Assembly (NCBI GenBank): GCA_023428905.1 | Contig: JAEYWP010000004.1 | Span: forward strand, 372,001 to 436,000 | Reading direction: 5' to 3' | From: Verrucomicrobiota bacterium | GTDB lineage: Bacteria; Verrucomicrobiota; Verrucomicrobiia; Opitutales; Opitutaceae | DNA: 64,000 bases | Shown: positions 1 through 8,123 of the stretch, piece by piece | Layout: every line of letters starts with the position of its first letter | Position numbering within the stretch: the first letter of the stretch is position 1 | Made by a program: the position numbers and the translations under genes | Notes under the pieces: model-generated | Seen by the model: the letters and a program-made list of their open reading frames with translations, nothing else | The model's database searches: none | What the model was told of the DNA's origin: nothing

Positions 1-459
1 GAGGAGCAGATTCCCGACCCGGAGGAGCTGACCACCTTTGTCCGCTCCAAGCTCGACTGGCGCGACCTGGGGCGGCCGGAGCACGCCGCCGTCCTGGCCC
101 TTTACCGCGCCTGCCTTCGCGTCCGCAAGGAGTGGATACAGCACGCGCTCGACGACCGTGAGCATTACACCGTCTCGGTCGCGGGCGACGTGCTTGCCGT
201 CCGCTACGAGCCGCGGGACCGGCCTGCCGTGCTGGTGCTGGTGGCGTTGAAACCCGCGAGGATTGAGCACGCCGCCACCTTCAGCGTGCTGGCGCCGGCC
301 GCGGAGACCACGTGGCGCTGCGCCCTCCAGACCGAGGCCGGGGAGTTTGGCGGCCGCGCCGGGGCCATCCACGGGACCGCCCTCTCTCCAGGCGGCACCG
401 GGCCCTGGCTGCGTTTTGAACAGGCCGGAGCCGTGGTGCTCGTGGCGGAGAACCTTTGA
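1..459 (+). CDS. treZ: Malto-oligosyltrehalose trehalohydrolase, C-terminal part (5' end outside window)
   Basis: Only the last 152 codons are present; the frame is open from base 1 to a TGA at 457-459. TreZ releases trehalose from malto-oligosyltrehalose in the cytoplasm. The visible part reads as the C-terminal beta domain of a GH13 enzyme: 'FVRSKLDWRDLGRPEH' followed by 'LALYRACLRVRKE' is the usual linker after the catalytic barrel. The catalytic residues lie upstream of the window. The identification rests mostly on treY starting 2 bases after the stop, the standard treZ-treY order; another GH13 enzyme is possible but less likely. Confidence 0.78.
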   Translation, partial: EEQIPDPEELTTFVRSKLDWRDLGRPEHAAVLALYRACLRVRKEWIQHALDDREHYTVSVAGDVLAVRYEPRDRPAVLVLVALKPARIEHAATFSVLAPAAETTWRCALQTEAGEFGGRAGAIHGTALSPGGTGPWLRFEQAGAVVLVAENL

Positions 460-461
460 CC

Positions 462-3278
462 ATGCCGTTACGCGACGCCGCCCACATTCCCTTTGCGACC
501 TATCGCCTGCAGCTGCACCCGCAGTTCGGCTTCACTGACGTCGAGGCGCTCCTGGACTATTTTCACCACCTCGGGGTGAGCGACCTCTACTTCTCGCCGA
601 TCTTCCGCGCGGCGCCGGGAAGCCAGCATGGGTATGATGTGAGCGACTACCGCAAGATCAGCCCGGAGCTGGGGGGAGGGGAGGGTTTTGTGCGGGTTGC
701 GGAAAAGCTCCGCGAGCGCCAGATGGGCGTCCTGCTCGATTTCGTTCCCAACCACATGGGCATCCAGGGACCGTTTAATGCCTGGTGGCGGGACGTGCTC
801 GAATGCGGTCCCCAGTCGCCTTACGCCAGTTATTTTGACATTCAGTGGAACGCGTCGCGGGAGCCGGGTCGTCCGCGGGTGCTGGTGCCGATCCTGGAAG
901 AGCATTACGGTGCCGTGCTGGAAAGTGGGAAGATCACCGTGGCCTACCAACAGGGCGCATTTTACGTCGTCTACGGGGAGGTGAAGTTTCCCGTCAACCC
1001 CGACACTTATCCTCTCGTCCTTGCGAAGTTGGCGGAGCAAAGCGGCCTTTCGCGCGCGGCCCGGGAGTCGCTGGAAACCCTGATCGACAGCTTCGGCAAC
1101 CTGCCGGTGGTGGACGGGGCCGAGAATCCCGATCGCGGCACCGCCCGTGCCGGCGTGATCGACCAGCTCAAGCGGCGGCTTCATGAGGTGGTGGACGCCC
1201 ACGCGGATCTCCGGAGTCGGCTGGAGACGCGTCTTGTCGAACTGAATGGCACCGCCGGCAATCCCTCCAGTTTCGACGAACTGGACCGGATCATCGAGCG
1301 CCAGCACTACCGCCTCGCGCGCTGGAAGGCGGGGGTCCATGAGATCAATTATCGGCGCTTTTTCGCGGTCGATTCGCTGATCGGTCTGCGGATGGAGAAT
1401 CCCCAGGTTTTTCACGAAAGCCATCTGCTGCTCCGGAATCTGTTGCGCGGGGGATGGGTGAACGGCCTGCGCATCGACCATATTGACGGGCTGTGGGATC
1501 CACGTGGCTACCTCGATCGTCTCCAGACCCTCACCACGGAGGACAACCAGGCGCCGGAACGGCCGCTGTTTGTCCTGGTGGAAAAGATACGGGAGCGGAA
1601 TGAGGAACTTCCGGCGGATTGGGCCACCCAGGGCACCACCGGCTACGAGTTCATCTCCCAGCTTTCCGGGCTTTTTGTCGACGCCAGCAACGAGGGCCGC
1701 TTCACCGCCTTCTATCAGCAGTACGCGCAGGACCTGACTGAATACGAGGAGGCGGTTTACGCCAAGAAGCGCCTGATCCTCGAGGAGATGTTTGCCAACG
1801 CGGTCACGAGTTTCGGCACCACCCTCGCAGAACTTGTGATTGGCGACCGGAGATGGCGAGACCTCACCGCCCATGAGCTGGTCACGGCGGTGCGGGAGGT
1901 CATCGCCGGCCTCGAAGTCTATCGGACTTACCGCCGCGACGGTGAGGTCAGCCCCGCCGACCGCCGCGTGGTGGAGGCGGCCTGCCGGCGCGCCCTGGCG
2001 CACAACCCCCGCTTTGACCCGCATCCCATCGAGTTCCTCAGGATGCTGCTCTGTGGGGAGTACCCGCCGGCCGATGCCGATTCCGAATACCGCGAGCGGC
2101 TCCAACGCTGGGTGATGGAGTTCCAGCAGTACACCGGTGCGATCATGGCAAAGTCGGTGGAAGACACCGCGTTTTACACCTACTCGCGGTTTGTCGCGTT
2201 GAACGAGGTTGGCGGAAACGCCGGCGTTTTCGGCGGGACGGTCGAGGATTTTCATCGGACCAACGCGCTGCGCCTGCAGACCGCGCCGCTCTCGATGAAT
2301 GCAACGTCCACCCACGACACCAAGCTGAGCGAGGACGTCCGGGCCCGGCTCTATACCCTGTCGGAGATCCCGGCGGAGTGGGAGGACTGGGTCGCCGAAT
2401 GGCGCCAGGCCACCCAGCGGCACCGGGTGGTGAAAGGCCGGATGGTGGCGCCTGATCCGGTGGATGAATACCGGTTGTACCAGATCCTGATCGGCGCGTG
2501 GCCGCTGGAGGCGACGGAGCCGGACGACACGTTTCGCGCCCGTATCCGCGAACACATGCGCAAGGCGGTGAACGAGGCCAAGCGCATCAGCTCCTGGACC
2601 AACCCGAACGACGCGTATCTGTCGGGCTGCGACGCGTTCATCGATGGGATCCTCACCCGCCCGGGAGGGGATGCCTTTCTCGCCGCCTTTATCCCGCGGG
2701 CGCGGCGACTCGCCCACCTCGGGATCGTCAACTCACTGGCCCAGGTGGTCCTGAAGGCGACGGTTCCGGGTGTGCCGGACTTTTACCAGGGCAATGAAAT
2801 CTGGGACTTCAGCCTGGTCGACCCGGACAATCGCCGGCCCGTCGACTATGCGCAGCGGGCGCAGCTGCTCTCCGCCATGGAGGGGCGCGCCCCGCGCGAT
2901 TTGCTGCGCGAGTGGATGACGGGCGGGATCAAACTCTGGACCACCCAGCGGGTGCTCGCCCTGCGGCGCACTCATCCCGACCTCTTCCTTTACGGCAGCT
3001 ACACGCCCTGCCTTTCGCGCGGGCGCTACGAACGTCATGTCACCGGTTTTGTGCGGAGCGCCGGTGGCACCCATGTGGCCGTGGTTGTGCCGCGCCTCAG
3101 CGCCATCCTCGGCGTGCCGCCGCTGGGGTTGGTCTGGGATGACACGGAGATCGACTTCGGTGAGACACATGCGTGGGAGGATTGGTGCACCGGCCGAAGG
3201 CTGCCGCACAGCTCCTCGGCGAGCATCGCGACACTCTTTGGAGATTTGCCCTACGCGATCCTGGTGAGTCGTTCGTAG
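462..3278 (+). CDS. treY: Malto-oligosyltrehalose synthase
   Basis: Cytoplasmic GH13 enzyme that turns the reducing-end alpha-1,4 bond of maltodextrin into the alpha-1,1 bond of trehalose; TreZ then cuts off trehalose. At 938 residues it is long for the family but within range. GH13 conserved blocks are visible: 'LLDFVPNHMG' near residue 93, 'LRIDHIDGLWDP' with the nucleophile Asp, 'VLVEKIRERNEELP' with the acid Glu, and 'NATSTHDTKLSEDVRAR' with the third Asp. The long helical insertion between the first and second blocks is typical of TreY. ATG 462 is preferred over the in-frame TTG at 456 because it follows the treZ stop by 2 bases and sits behind a GGAG at about 447. The pair forms an operon for trehalose from storage glucan. 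Confidence 0.95.
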   Translation: MPLRDAAHIPFATYRLQLHPQFGFTDVEALLDYFHHLGVSDLYFSPIFRAAPGSQHGYDVSDYRKISPELGGGEGFVRVAEKLRERQMGVLLDFVPNHMGIQGPFNAWWRDVLECGPQSPYASYFDIQWNASREPGRPRVLVPILEEHYGAVLESGKITVAYQQGAFYVVYGEVKFPVNPDTYPLVLAKLAEQSGLSRAARESLETLIDSFGNLPVVDGAENPDRGTARAGVIDQLKRRLHEVVDAHADLRSRLETRLVELNGTAGNPSSFDELDRIIERQHYRLARWKAGVHEINYRRFFAVDSLIGLRMENPQVFHESHLLLRNLLRGGWVNGLRIDHIDGLWDPRGYLDRLQTLTTEDNQAPERPLFVLVEKIRERNEELPADWATQGTTGYEFISQLSGLFVDASNEGRFTAFYQQYAQDLTEYEEAVYAKKRLILEEMFANAVTSFGTTLAELVIGDRRWRDLTAHELVTAVREVIAGLEVYRTYRRDGEVSPADRRVVEAACRRALAHNPRFDPHPIEFLRMLLCGEYPPADADSEYRERLQRWVMEFQQYTGAIMAKSVEDTAFYTYSRFVALNEVGGNAGVFGGTVEDFHRTNALRLQTAPLSMNATSTHDTKLSEDVRARLYTLSEIPAEWEDWVAEWRQATQRHRVVKGRMVAPDPVDEYRLYQILIGAWPLEATEPDDTFRARIREHMRKAVNEAKRISSWTNPNDAYLSGCDAFIDGILTRPGGDAFLAAFIPRARRLAHLGIVNSLAQVVLKATVPGVPDFYQGNEIWDFSLVDPDNRRPVDYAQRAQLLSAMEGRAPRDLLREWMTGGIKLWTTQRVLALRRTHPDLFLYGSYTPCLSRGRYERHVTGFVRSAGGTHVAVVVPRLSAILGVPPLGLVWDDTEIDFGETHAWEDWCTGRRLPHSSSASIATLFGDLPYAILVSRS

Positions 3279-3403
3279 CCCGCGAAGCCCGGTGTGACTT
3301 GCATCCGCCTGGACTGAGCACCCGCCCCACAGCCACGGCGCCGAAAGGCAACGAAGATCCGGACTAGACGTTTCCGGTCCGGCTTCATAACACCTTTCCT
3401 CTT

Positions 3404-3424
3404 CGGCGGACTGCAGTGCCGCCG
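3404..3424 (+). promoter_or_regulatory. Stem-loop just upstream of the TonB receptor start
   Basis: CGGCGG (3404-3409) pairs with CCGCCG (3419-3424) around an internally self-complementary ACTGCAGT. It ends 11 bases before the ATG at 3436 and there is no clear Shine-Dalgarno sequence between. No T-run follows, so it is not an obvious terminator. A role in translation control of the receptor is a guess. Confidence 0.3.
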
Positions 3425-3435
3425 ACTTGTTAACC

Positions 3436-5451
3436 ATGCACACACGCGCACTTGCCGTCGCCCTTCTCACCAGCCTGACCTCGGCCGCCCAGGCCCAGGT
3501 CACTCCGACAGAAAATGTCGTCACCGCCCCTGCGGTGGAGGTGGAAGGGACCAGGCTGCCTGCGGCCTCCCCGCACTCCACCGCGATTCGGCCCGATTCG
3601 AATGGCGCGGACGGGGTCGGGGTGGCGGGGCTCGCGGCGGAGTTCGCCGGGTTGCACCTCGCTGATGCGGGGGCGCGTTCGTTTACCAACACCCTTTCGC
3701 TTCGGGGTCTCACCAACACGCCCCTTTTCGGTGATCCCTCCGTCGTGATGTACCTCGACGAGGTGCCCCTCGGCGGCGCGTTCACTTTTCCCACCGACCT
3801 GGTAGGTTTTGAATCCGCCGAGCTGTTTCGGGGCCTGGCGCATAACACCCGCTTTGGTCGCGCTGGCACCGCCGGGGTGCTGCAGGTGCGTACGCCCGCG
3901 GCCTTTTCCGGCACGGACGCCCGCGTGTCGTACGGAAGCGACCAGGCCCGCGCAGCAGTGGTGCGCACCGCGCTCGGTGGGGACGAGCTCGATGTGTATA
4001 TCGCTGCCGGATACCGGGCGCGCGACGGCTACATCGTCAACCAGACCCTCGGCACCGACATCGACTGGCGCGAATCCTCCAGCGCATTGGCCCGCCTCCG
4101 CTACCGTCCACGCGAAGGGACGGAGTGGGTTTTGCTGGCCGCGCTCCAGCGGGTGCGGGACGGGGTGCAGCCCCTGGTCCCACTGCAGGGCCCCTATTTC
4201 GAGGTGAATCGCTCGGGGGAGGGGACGACCCCGCTCGACACGCAGTTGGTTTCCCTTCACGGGCGTTTTGACCTGGGGCGGTCCACGTTTAGTTCCACCA
4301 CCAGCTTTACCCACTGGGATCTCGGCCCGGCGGGGAATGTGCTGGGGCTCGGCTTTGCCGAGCTGGCCAACGACACCGAACTGAGCCAGCGCGTCTTTTC
4401 CGAGGAACTGCGTCTGGTTTCCAGCGACGGCGCCGCCCGGCCCTGGTCCCTCATCCTGCACGGTTCCGACGGCGAGGCCGAGGGTGCTTTCACGCGCTCG
4501 ATCTTCGGCCAGACCTTCGAGCAGTCCGCCTTCTCGATCACCCACCGCAGCCTGAGTCTTGCGGGTGAGTATGGATTTCCGCTCTCTCCGGCGTTGCGCC
4601 TGACGGTGGGTGCCCGGGCCGAAGGCAATTGGAAGGAGTTGGAGCGGACCGAATATGTGCCCGGCTCGCGCCGCTTCGATCGCGAGGGGGATTCCTCAGC
4701 CCTGCTCCCGCGGGCTGAACTGACGTACGCAGCGACGGCGTCGTGGCAGGCCGCGATTGGCGTGGGCTCCTCCTACAAGCCGGGCGGCTTCTCCGCCTTC
4801 ACCGGGCGCGAGGACCTCGCCGCCTTCGGGCCGGAGCGGGCGCGCGGTCTCGATGCATCGCTCACCCACCGCAGCGCCGACGGGGCCTTTGCCGCCACCC
4901 TGCGCGCCTTTGCGTATCGGGTTTCCGGTTACCAGATCGAGCGCTCCTTCCAGACCGGTGGCATGTCCGACGACTACCTCGTGGTGAATGCCGGCCGAGC
5001 CCGCAGCGTGGGGACCGAGCTGGAACTCGCCTGGAAACCGGCACAGGGCCTCACCGTGGCCGGATCCGCCGGCCTTGCCCGCGCGACGCTGCGGTCCTTC
5101 CGCGACCCCTATACCGGCGAGAGTTATGATGGCCGCCGTGCGCCCTACGTGCCGTCCCACGACCTCTCCGCCCGCATCGAATATCGACTGCCGTCCGGAT
5201 GGTATGCCCGAGCGACCTACACACGGGTCGGCCGCACGTATTACACGGAGGCGGAGGCCGATGTCTTTGCGCAGCGGGCTTACGGTCTGATCGGCGCCCG
5301 CCTTGGGTGGGTGGGTGAACGCGTGGAGGTGGTGCTGTATGGGGACAACCTGGAGGATCGCGCCTATTATAGCGCCATTATCCCGGGCACGTTCCACGGC
5401 ACGCCTGGTGCACCGAGAAGCTACGGCGTGGAGGTCCAACTCCGCTTCTAG
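3436..5451 (+). CDS. TonB-dependent outer-membrane receptor
   Basis: Outer-membrane beta-barrel that imports a ligand (siderophore, vitamin or carbohydrate; unknown here) with TonB energy. The 671-residue product has a signal peptide 'MHTRALAVALLTSLTSAAQA', then a short segment with 'VEVEGTRLP' that may act as a TonB box, a plug domain (about 40-150, 'LSLRGLTNTPLFGDPSVVMYLDEV') and a barrel ending in 'YGVEVQLRF' with the C-terminal Phe needed for barrel assembly. ATG 3436 is chosen over an upstream in-frame TTG because it starts the signal peptide exactly. No SusD partner, TonB/ExbBD or metal regulator lies next to it, so the ligand cannot be read from context. Confidence 0.9.
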   Translation: MHTRALAVALLTSLTSAAQAQVTPTENVVTAPAVEVEGTRLPAASPHSTAIRPDSNGADGVGVAGLAAEFAGLHLADAGARSFTNTLSLRGLTNTPLFGDPSVVMYLDEVPLGGAFTFPTDLVGFESAELFRGLAHNTRFGRAGTAGVLQVRTPAAFSGTDARVSYGSDQARAAVVRTALGGDELDVYIAAGYRARDGYIVNQTLGTDIDWRESSSALARLRYRPREGTEWVLLAALQRVRDGVQPLVPLQGPYFEVNRSGEGTTPLDTQLVSLHGRFDLGRSTFSSTTSFTHWDLGPAGNVLGLGFAELANDTELSQRVFSEELRLVSSDGAARPWSLILHGSDGEAEGAFTRSIFGQTFEQSAFSITHRSLSLAGEYGFPLSPALRLTVGARAEGNWKELERTEYVPGSRRFDREGDSSALLPRAELTYAATASWQAAIGVGSSYKPGGFSAFTGREDLAAFGPERARGLDASLTHRSADGAFAATLRAFAYRVSGYQIERSFQTGGMSDDYLVVNAGRARSVGTELELAWKPAQGLTVAGSAGLARATLRSFRDPYTGESYDGRRAPYVPSHDLSARIEYRLPSGWYARATYTRVGRTYYTEAEADVFAQRAYGLIGARLGWVGERVEVVLYGDNLEDRAYYSAIIPGTFHGTPGAPRSYGVEVQLRF

Positions 5452-5628
5452 GGCTGGCTCTTTCCCCCTTCGCCGCCTCACGCCCTCCCGGCGCCTTCGG
5501 GGCGGGGATAGATCCGTTCTACCCTAGAAACCCGCCTGAGTGCGACGGGCGGAAATCGCCGCTTCCGCGCCGGTCGACGGAACGGTTGGGCCCCGGGTGG
5601 GTCCGGAGGCCGGCTCGACCCTTTTACG

Positions 5629-5955
5629 ATGGCACTTACCTATTCTTCCGACCTGAACGCGCTGGTGCGCGATCTGGAGACCCGCGGGTTCCAGGTTGAA
5701 CGCGCTGACCGTATCGACGCGGAGCCGAATGGCGCCGCCGATGTGCATCTCACCAATGGCGTTACCGTCCGTCTCGACTCACCGAGTCGCAGTCTCTGGG
5801 CGACGGGCCCGATCCTCGCGGTGCGCAAGGTGGAGTATCGCCTGGCGGACCGAGGCCTTGCCGGTGCGCTGCGTCGGGTTTTCCAGCGCGACCAGGACGT
5901 ACCCTTGGCGCGGACGGCGCAGCCGATCGCCGGCGGGGCTGCCGCCCGCGTTTAA
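5629..5955 (+). CDS. Hypothetical protein, 108 aa
   Basis: I do not recognise this family. The product is soluble-looking, with a short helical N-terminus ('LNALVRDLETRGF') followed by beta-rich sequence with an alternating pattern ('VHLTNGVTVRLDSPS') and an Arg/Ala-rich tail. There is no signal peptide, membrane segment or known motif. A possible GGAGG lies about 18 bases upstream, too far to be a strong ribosome site. The gene stands alone: 178 bases after the receptor and converging on the lipoprotein-like gene at 6046, with a strong hairpin between them. Coding status rests on frame length and a plausible amino-acid composition. Confidence 0.5.
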   Translation: MALTYSSDLNALVRDLETRGFQVERADRIDAEPNGAADVHLTNGVTVRLDSPSRSLWATGPILAVRKVEYRLADRGLAGALRRVFQRDQDVPLARTAQPIAGGAAARV

Positions 5956-6003
5956 GCAAGTTTGCGGCCCACGGCGTCATGCTGCGGGCCGACTCGTCAC
6001 ACC

Positions 6004-6039
6004 CGACGCGTCCCCGTCACCAGAGGCGGGGACGCGTCG
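6004..6039. terminator. Bidirectional hairpin between convergent genes
   Basis: A perfect 13-bp inverted repeat: CGACGCGTCCCCG at 6004-6016 and its complement at 6027-6039, with a 10-base loop. It lies in the 90-base gap between two convergent stop codons (5955 and 6046), where terminators are expected. Neither side has a clear T-run, so it would act as a strong stem rather than a classic intrinsic terminator. Confidence 0.6.
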
Positions 6040-6045
6040 CACGGT

Positions 6046-6870
6046 TCAATCCATACTTGGGGACGGCACGTCCTCCTCAAGGACCGTGGGTGTCCCCACA
6101 TCGATCACGGGCACATAGTGATCCGCAACGTCCACCATCACGGGACGATTCATCTGCCTTCCGATGTTGGGCGCGGCTACGGAGAGCATCGCAGGCAGGA
6201 CTTCGTGCAGATAGTGTCGATTGGCGGGACAGGAAATTCGGGTCTTCCAGAGGACAACCGCCTTTTTCTCGTTCGCCGCTTGCAGGTCATAAGCTGCGAT
6301 GGAGATGGCGTAATAATTGTCGGCTCCCATCTCGTAGAACGTGCTCGCGTCGGGATTGGCCAGGCGGAGCCCGGGCGCGAGGCCCGTTTCCATTCCCGGT
6401 TGGTCGTGGGTCCGCCCCACCCCCATTTTATAACCGCCGACAAAATCTATTATCTGGCCTCGGTTGAGCACCGCGTTGGGATAGCGGGAGTCCCCCAGGA
6501 AAAGGCTGTTGGCGTACAGCGTTCCCCAGGCGTACACGATCATCAGGGTGGGGGGATTTTGATTGGTCGCCAACCGGTAGCCTTGGGAGGCCAGCGTTTT
6601 TGTCATCAGGTCCAGCACGGTCTTCTGATCAGGCTCTCGTCCGCCTGCGATCGGCGCACCAAAGTCCCGATAACCGGCGGATACGGCGACGTAATACACC
6701 GGTTTGTCGCGGGTGGGGCGGGGGATGGACTCTTCCTTCGCCAGCACGTCCGAATTGGTGATCACGTAGCGGTCTCGGGGAAACAGGAAGGAGAGCAGAC
6801 TCTTTCCCGGACAAGCCGGGGCGAGGAGCGTGGCCGCGGCCACGAGGCACGGCAGTTTGCTGAGTTTCAT
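6046..6870 (-). CDS. Hypothetical exported protein, possible lipoprotein, 274 aa
   Basis: Begins with a signal sequence 'MKLSKLPCLVAAATLLAPAC'; the 'LAPAC' end could be a non-canonical lipobox with lipidated Cys, which would place the protein on an outer or inner membrane. The mature part (about 250 residues) is mixed alpha/beta with 'YYVAVSAGYRDFGAP' and 'VVLWKTRISCPANRHYLHEVLPAML', reminiscent of DUF4136-type envelope proteins, but I cannot assign it. The ATG at 6870 is preferred over an in-frame start 39 bases upstream because it opens directly with the signal peptide. It is divergent from the MBL hydrolase at 6966 across a short shared promoter region. Confidence 0.7.
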   Translation of the reverse strand: MKLSKLPCLVAAATLLAPACPGKSLLSFLFPRDRYVITNSDVLAKEESIPRPTRDKPVYYVAVSAGYRDFGAPIAGGREPDQKTVLDLMTKTLASQGYRLATNQNPPTLMIVYAWGTLYANSLFLGDSRYPNAVLNRGQIIDFVGGYKMGVGRTHDQPGMETGLAPGLRLANPDASTFYEMGADNYYAISIAAYDLQAANEKKAVVLWKTRISCPANRHYLHEVLPAMLSVAAPNIGRQMNRPVMVDVADHYVPVIDVGTPTVLEEDVPSPSMD

Positions 6871-6965
6871 GGGGAACGTTGCGCAGGGAGCCCGCCTACA
6901 CGGCGGCACTTTGCCTCAGGGCCCGCTGACTTGCAACCGCCTTTCTGGCCCACTCACATCCTGGG

Positions 6966-7745
6966 ATGGACGTCGCCTTTCTCGGAACCGGAACCTCGCA
7001 GGGGGTGCCGATGATTGCCTGCCCCTGCGCGGTCTGCCGGTCCCCCGACCCTCGCAATCAACGCTCACGCGCGAGCATCCATGTAGTGATGGACGGGCTG
7101 CACGTTCAGGTCGACGCCGCCCCCGAGTTCCGGCTCCAGTGTATCCGTAATGACGTGACATGGATCGACCTTTTCATCCTCACCCACGGTCACAGCGATC
7201 ACATCGTGGGAATGGATGACCTGCGGCGGTTTTGCGACCTGCTGGGCGGTGAAGCCCTGCCGGTTTATTCCACCGATGAAGGCATCTCCCGCGTCCTGGC
7301 CGTTTACCCTTACGCGAGCCTCGACCGGCCCGCGGTGCGCGGTTACCCGGCGTTCCGCCTGGCCCAGATGCCGGGCCTGCTCGAACTGCCCCAGGGGACG
7401 ATCGCGTCCACCCTGTTGCCCCACGGCGGCGTCAACACCCTCGGACTCGTCTTCACGGAGCGAAGCACCGGGCGCAAGTTTACCTACTACACGGATTGCA
7501 AGCGGGTCCCCCGGGAGGCGGTCGAACTCGCGCGGGGGTCTGACGTGGTCGTGCTGGATGGACTTCGGCCGGAGGAACACAGCACCCATATGAGCATCCG
7601 GGAAGCCTGTGCCGCCGCCGCAGAGATCGGAGCCGAACGCACCCTGCTCACCCACATGACCCATGCGGTTGATCACGGACCCGACTCTGCCGCGCTGCCC
7701 GCGGGCGTGGCTTTCGCACACGACGGGTTGCGTCTGCACCTCTAG
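6966..7745 (+). CDS. MBL-fold metallohydrolase, PhnP-like
   Basis: Cytoplasmic metallo-beta-lactamase-fold phosphodiesterase of the PhnP/RNase Z-like branch, 259 residues, the usual length. Visible signatures: N-terminal 'FLGTGTSQGVPMIACPCAVC' in which three Cys (19, 21, 24) match the structural zinc site of PhnP; metal-binding 'LTHGHSDHIVGMDDLRRF' (HGHSDH at 74-79); 'YYTDCK' with the bridging Asp; and a C-terminal 'LLTHMTH' His. PhnP hydrolyses cyclic ribose phosphates after C-P lyase, but no phn genes lie here, so the substrate is open. Homologues often stand alone. Confidence 0.85.
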   Translation: MDVAFLGTGTSQGVPMIACPCAVCRSPDPRNQRSRASIHVVMDGLHVQVDAAPEFRLQCIRNDVTWIDLFILTHGHSDHIVGMDDLRRFCDLLGGEALPVYSTDEGISRVLAVYPYASLDRPAVRGYPAFRLAQMPGLLELPQGTIASTLLPHGGVNTLGLVFTERSTGRKFTYYTDCKRVPREAVELARGSDVVVLDGLRPEEHSTHMSIREACAAAAEIGAERTLLTHMTHAVDHGPDSAALPAGVAFAHDGLRLHL

Positions 7746-7755
7746 TTCCCCCTTG

Positions 7756-7784
7756 CCCGGAACTCCCATCAGGGCGTTTCCGGG
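7756..7784 (+). terminator. Hairpin after the MBL hydrolase
   Basis: CCCGGAA (7756-7762) pairs with TTCCGGG (7778-7784), with a nested CCC-ATCA-GGG inside. It begins 10 bases after the stop at 7745 and lies before the leader of the sulfur locus. There is no T-run directly after the stem, so function as a terminator is likely but not certain. Confidence 0.45.
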
Positions 7785-7817
7785 TGAACGAATTTCCCGA
7801 AAAAACGGCTTGATCTT

Positions 7818-7828
7818 AATCCCCTGTA
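7818..7828 (+). promoter_or_regulatory. AAWCCCCT motif, copy 1 (upstream of yezD)
   Basis: AATCCCCTGTA, 45 bases before the yezD start. One of four similar 11-mers found in front of yezD, the porin, cysK and the Rrf2 gene. Candidate half-site for the Rrf2 regulator encoded at 17349; binding is inference. Confidence 0.3.
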
Positions 7829-7833
7829 GAGTT

Positions 7834-7853
7834 GTGTGCATTCCATAGCACAC
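7834..7853 (+). promoter_or_regulatory. Inverted repeat upstream of yezD
   Basis: GTGTGC and GCACAC separated by 8 bases, centred about 30 bases before the yezD ATG. The size and spacing suit a dimeric DNA-binding protein or a small hairpin at the start of the sulfur-locus transcript. A TTTATA at 7858-7863 just downstream could be a -10 element, but no well-spaced -35 is evident. Confidence 0.35.
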
Positions 7854-7872
7854 CTTCTTTATAGGTTTACAC

Positions 7873-8061
7873 ATGAATGCCTCCCCTTCGACCCCTCTTA
7901 TGCCCGAATGGCTGCACATCGTCCGCTCAAAGGTGGAGTCGCTGGCATTCGGTACCGTGCAAATCGTTGTGCATGAAGGCAAAGTAATGCAGATTGAACG
8001 TACGGAAAAAACGCGGCTTGAAAGCGGACTCCAGGAGTCCGCGCGCAGGCGCGACCTGTAA
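7873..8061 (+). CDS. YezD family small protein (DUF2292)
   Basis: 62-residue cytoplasmic protein whose core 'WLHIVRSKVESLAFGTVQIV' followed by 'VHEGKVMQIERTEKTRL' is the hallmark of the YezD/DUF2292 family. These small proteins have no firm biochemical role, but they recur beside sulfate and cysteine uptake genes and in sulfur-starvation regulons. It opens the + strand sulfur island here and precedes the porin by 62 bases. The C-terminal 'SARRRD' tail is basic. ATG 7873 is the first Met in a short frame. It could be a small regulator or a sulfur-stress accessory; the sequence does not decide. Confidence 0.88.
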   Translation: MNASPSTPLMPEWLHIVRSKVESLAFGTVQIVVHEGKVMQIERTEKTRLESGLQESARRRDL

Positions 8062-8070
8062 TCCCCTTTA
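8060..8070 (+). promoter_or_regulatory. AAWCCCCT motif, copy 2 (upstream of porin)
   Basis: AATCCCCTTTA overlaps the TAA stop of yezD and lies 53 bases before the porin start. It differs from copy 1 by one base over 11 positions. Candidate regulator half-site. Confidence 0.25.
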
Positions 8071-8123
8071 CCTCGACCGAACCACCGGAGAGCTCCAGCC
8101 AACCAAAATCCATCCGCACCTAC

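Noticed and set aside
468..2717. A 749-codon - strand frame inside treY
   Set aside because: Antisense to treY, which has all GH13 motifs; no independent support.
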